A DNA stretch of 23,180 bases from Eubacteriaceae bacterium (GTDB lineage: Bacteria > Bacillota > Clostridia > Peptostreptococcales > Anaerovoracaceae). Location of the stretch: positions 73,238 through 96,417 of the forward strand of contig CABIWW010000013.1 in assembly GCA_902362435.1 (NCBI GenBank), read 5' to 3'. Positions within the stretch are counted from its first letter, which is position 1. Each line of letters opens with the position of its first letter. Made by a program: the position numbers and the translations under genes. This document shows positions 22,990 through 23,180 of this stretch, piece after piece. The notes beneath the pieces were generated by a model. That model had not been told where the DNA came from. It worked only from the letters and a program-made list of their open reading frames with translations, and did no database searches.

Positions 22990-23011
22990 GTACAAAATCA
23001 GCCGTTTGTAC
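22990..23011. promoter_or_regulatory. Inverted repeat upstream of the FIST promoter
   Basis: GTACAAA (22990-22996) and TTTGTAC (23005-23011) are exact complements around 8 bases. It lies about 60 bases upstream of the -35 box. It may be an activator or repressor site. The rest of 22930-23050 shows nothing recognisable. Confidence 0.35.
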
Positions 23012-23044
23012 AAGAGAAAACAAAGAAATAGACTTTTTTAAGTA

Positions 23045-23084
23045 TAGAAAAAAGACCCGGGATCCATCAGGAACCGGGGTCTTT
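23045..23084 (-). terminator. Rho-independent terminator for a leftward gene beyond the window
   Basis: AAAGACCC (23051-23058) pairs with GGGTCTTT (23077-23084), extended by GG/CC across a one-base bulge. On the minus strand the stem runs into CTTTTTTC. The gene it would serve lies right of the window, beyond the intron. Confidence 0.7.
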
Positions 23085-23088
23085 GCGA

Positions 23089-23180
23089 GTGTGCCAGGCA
23101 TGGCATAAGTCTTACGGGTGAAAGTCCCGTCACGGGTATTTACCGCCAAGTGTAGCGAACCACAAGCCGAAGACAACAAT
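23089..23180 (+). mobile_element. 5' end of a probable group II intron (truncated by the window edge)
   Basis: The sequence from GTGTGCC (23089) has the layout of a bacterial group II intron domain I: the GTGYG-type 5' end, then ACGGG-TGAAAGT-CCCGT (23114-23130) containing the hallmark GTGAAAGTCCC, then CCGCCAAGTGTAGCGAACC. The rest, including any reverse transcriptase gene and domain V, lies outside. It begins 4 bases after a terminator hairpin, a position favoured by class C introns, although the 5' sequence looks more like other classes to me. Confidence 0.75.

Noticed and set aside
22922..23179. Minus-strand open frame at the right edge
   Set aside because: It runs through a promoter, a terminator hairpin and the intron 5' end, and resembles no family.
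1..23180. Reassigned TGA codon across the genome
   Set aside because: Several intact genes end in TGA (for example at 2158-2160, 5357-5359 and 15728-15730) and no other long gene contains an in-frame TGA.

Overview
The window looks like the chromosome of an anaerobic, spore-former-type Bacillota (Clostridia). The reasons are strong AGGAGG-type ribosome sites, TTGACA/TATAAT promoters, U-tailed terminators, an oxygen-sensitive CooS-type Ni,Fe protein, a DUF5688 protein (a family I associate with Lachnospiraceae and relatives) and CoA-based fermentation genes. I cannot name the species. There is no rRNA, tRNA, CRISPR array or transposase. The only mobile element is the first ~90 bases of a probable group II intron at the right edge.

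Layout. (1) 1-639: 3' end of a type II thioesterase entering from the left. (2) 775-6783: a sigma-54 activator gene whose PAS domain carries an in-frame TGA, then a perfect 34-base dyad and a textbook -24/-12 promoter. These drive a four-gene operon: a small hot-dog protein resembling 3-aminobutyryl-CoA/beta-alanyl-CoA ammonia-lyases, two tandem family III (CaiB/BaiF) CoA-transferases and an NhaC-type antiporter. Two terminators close it. (3) 7116-9047: a TetR regulator with a doubtful start codon, and a DUF5688 gene behind a ~135-nt leader with a long dyad. (4) 13721 down to 9076 (minus strand): an operon of a CooS-like protein followed by binding protein, permease and ATPase of a NitT/TauT-family ABC importer. 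(5) 13900-19894 (plus): MarR, MATE exporter, LUD protein, Xaa-Pro aminopeptidase, SDR and IclR. (6) 22822 down to 20121 (minus): a FIST-domain protein and an aldehyde dehydrogenase, separated by a duplicated hairpin. (7) 23051-23180: a terminator hairpin followed directly by the intron 5' end.

How they may work together. Region 2 reads as a sigma-54-controlled module that imports a substrate, activates it as a CoA thioester and removes ammonia by elimination; the substrate is unknown. In region 4 the CooS protein has a 15-histidine N-terminal tract, yet one canonical C-cluster cysteine is aspartate, and no CooC or CooF is present. This makes a non-CODH 'hybrid-cluster' CooS coupled to an importer a realistic possibility, and it is the best candidate here for an undescribed system. 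A divergent MarR gene shares its control region, and a 14-bp-arm dyad covers the CooS promoter.

All family calls come from reading motifs by eye and from recalled family sequences. No database search or folding program was run.
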